IMG/VR virus record: IMGVR_UViG_3300049432_000050
Span: 1-63,668 of that record
Length of the DNA: 63,668 bases
Strand: one strand, 5' to 3'
DNA from: a virus
The notes beneath the pieces were generated by a model. That model worked only from the letters and a program-made list of their open reading frames with translations. It ran no database searches and had not been told where the DNA came from. Below are positions 63,201-63,668 of the stretch, piece after piece. The translations under genes were made by a program, and so were the position numbers. How positions within the stretch are numbered: position 1 is the stretch's first letter; every line of letters begins with the position of its first letter.

Positions 63201-63656
63201 TCAGCCTTCGGTCGGGTGTGCATGGTCGGGATGCTTCGTGGCCATGTGCCGCTGGAGGTTCGTGAACGACCGGTTGCAGCACGGGCAGACGCCGTTACCG
63301 ACGCGCTTGCGTTCCTTGTCGCGCTGGTTGCGAGCACGGGTCGCGGCGGCACGCTGCGCGCGTTCAGACGCCCGGATCTGATCGCGCTCGGCGGCAATCC
63401 GGCCGGACCGTTGGCGTTCGCGCTCAAGCTGCTCACGCAGGGCATCCTCGTCGCTCGGACCGAGGAACGTCGCTGAATGCCCGTTCGGGCAATACCAGCT
63501 GATCTTCGCATGGCCGGCGCGTTTGGCGTCGGCATACAGGCGGGACGGGATGGCGTGCGTTATTGAGCAGCCTTCGCGTGGACAGACGACGATGGTGAGG
63601 TCGGTCTCGGCGGCGTACACGAAGCCTTGCTGGACGCGACGGAGTTCTGTGACGTG
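63201..63656 (-). CDS. C2H2 zinc-finger protein (5' end completed at position 132)
   Basis: In the circular genome this is a 153-residue protein beginning MTHVTELRRVQQ at position 132. This copy lacks the first two codons because adapter sequence replaces them. Residues about 26-60 hold CPREGC and CPNGH (zinc site 1), then a long charged coiled coil (about 70-125). The end has CPCCNRSFTNLQRHMATKH, a canonical C2H2 finger (Cx2C, Phe, Leu, Hx4H). Such fingers occur sporadically in actinophage proteins and probably bind DNA. Confidence 0.85.
   Translation of the reverse strand, partial: HVTELRRVQQGFVYAAETDLTIVVCPREGCSITHAIPSRLYADAKRAGHAKISWYCPNGHSATFLGPSDEDALREQLERERQRSGRIAAERDQIRASERAQRAAATRARNQRDKERKRVGNGVCPCCNRSFTNLQRHMATKHPDHAHPTEG
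63531..63656. repeat. Right copy of 126-bp terminal duplication
   Basis: Identical to bases 1-126. One copy should be removed when the genome is closed. Confidence 0.95.
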
Positions 63657-63668
63657 AGATCGGAAGAG
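63657..63668 (+). other. Residual Illumina adapter sequence
   Basis: AGATCGGAAGAG is the first 12 bases of the TruSeq read-through adapter. It replaces the genomic GGTCATGG that follows GACGTG at the left end. It is a sequencing artefact, not phage DNA. Confidence 0.95.

Overview
The window is an essentially complete genome of a tailed, long-tailed (siphovirus-type) bacteriophage of a high-GC actinobacterium. The evidence is the packed short genes with ATGA/GTGA/TGATG overlaps, the full head-tail module, the frequent GTG starts and the high third-position GC. The first 126 bases recur at 63531-63656 and are followed by 12 bases identical to the start of an Illumina TruSeq adapter. The molecule therefore closes into a circle (or is circularly permuted) of about 63,530 bp. 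The host cannot be read directly. The wing of the phage response-regulator-like protein (DSHASRLRKKL) resembles what I remember from Thermoleophilia (Solirubrobacterales) regulators, so that group is a low-confidence guess.

Layout. Two divergent transcription directions start near 2.63 kb and converge near 53.3 kb. Rightward: membrane-anchored collagen-like protein and lysis genes (2.7-4.6 kb); a small replication-like block with DnaD/HTH-type proteins (4.8-6.3 kb); an early/accessory block from a TTGACT promoter at 6.42 kb with a degenerate OmpR-type regulator, RecT, a RecB/Cas4-type nuclease, RusA and many small proteins (6.5-17.6 kb); two secreted enzymes, a metzincin-like protease and an Rpf-like transglycosylase; HNH genes and packaging (20.1-24.5 kb); portal, MuF-like protein, scaffold, P22-type coat and head proteins (24.5-32.9 kb); a cassette of six GT-A glycosyltransferases and a SAM methyltransferase lodged between head-tail connector genes (32.9-38.7 kb); connector completion, tail tube, frameshifted tail chaperones, 1563-residue tape measure and minor tail proteins (38.6-50.2 kb); a cluster of tiny membrane proteins and late accessory genes (50.2-53.3 kb). 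Leftward (from 2.63 kb through the contig ends to 53.35 kb): collagen-like and coiled-coil membrane proteins, a chain of very small proteins including C2H2, SWIM and ribbon-helix-helix types, two DNA methyltransferase loci with disrupted reading frames, an HNH gene, and an FtsK/TraB-like translocase.

How it fits together. I see no DNA polymerase, primase, helicase, integrase or recognisable lysogeny repressor. Replication probably borrows the host machinery after recruitment by the HTH/DnaD-like proteins, with RecT, the nuclease and RusA handling recombination. The most striking ensemble is a virion protein with a LamG head and about 17 mucin-like Ala/Pro/Ser/Thr repeats, followed two genes later by the glycosylation cassette. 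This suggests a decorated head or tail fibre. No gap without a gene exceeds 300 bp. The longest are 18013-18290, 6262-6521, 17613-17826 and 4644-4843, and each carries hairpins or promoter-like sites listed below. No tRNA, rRNA, CRISPR array or insertion sequence was found.
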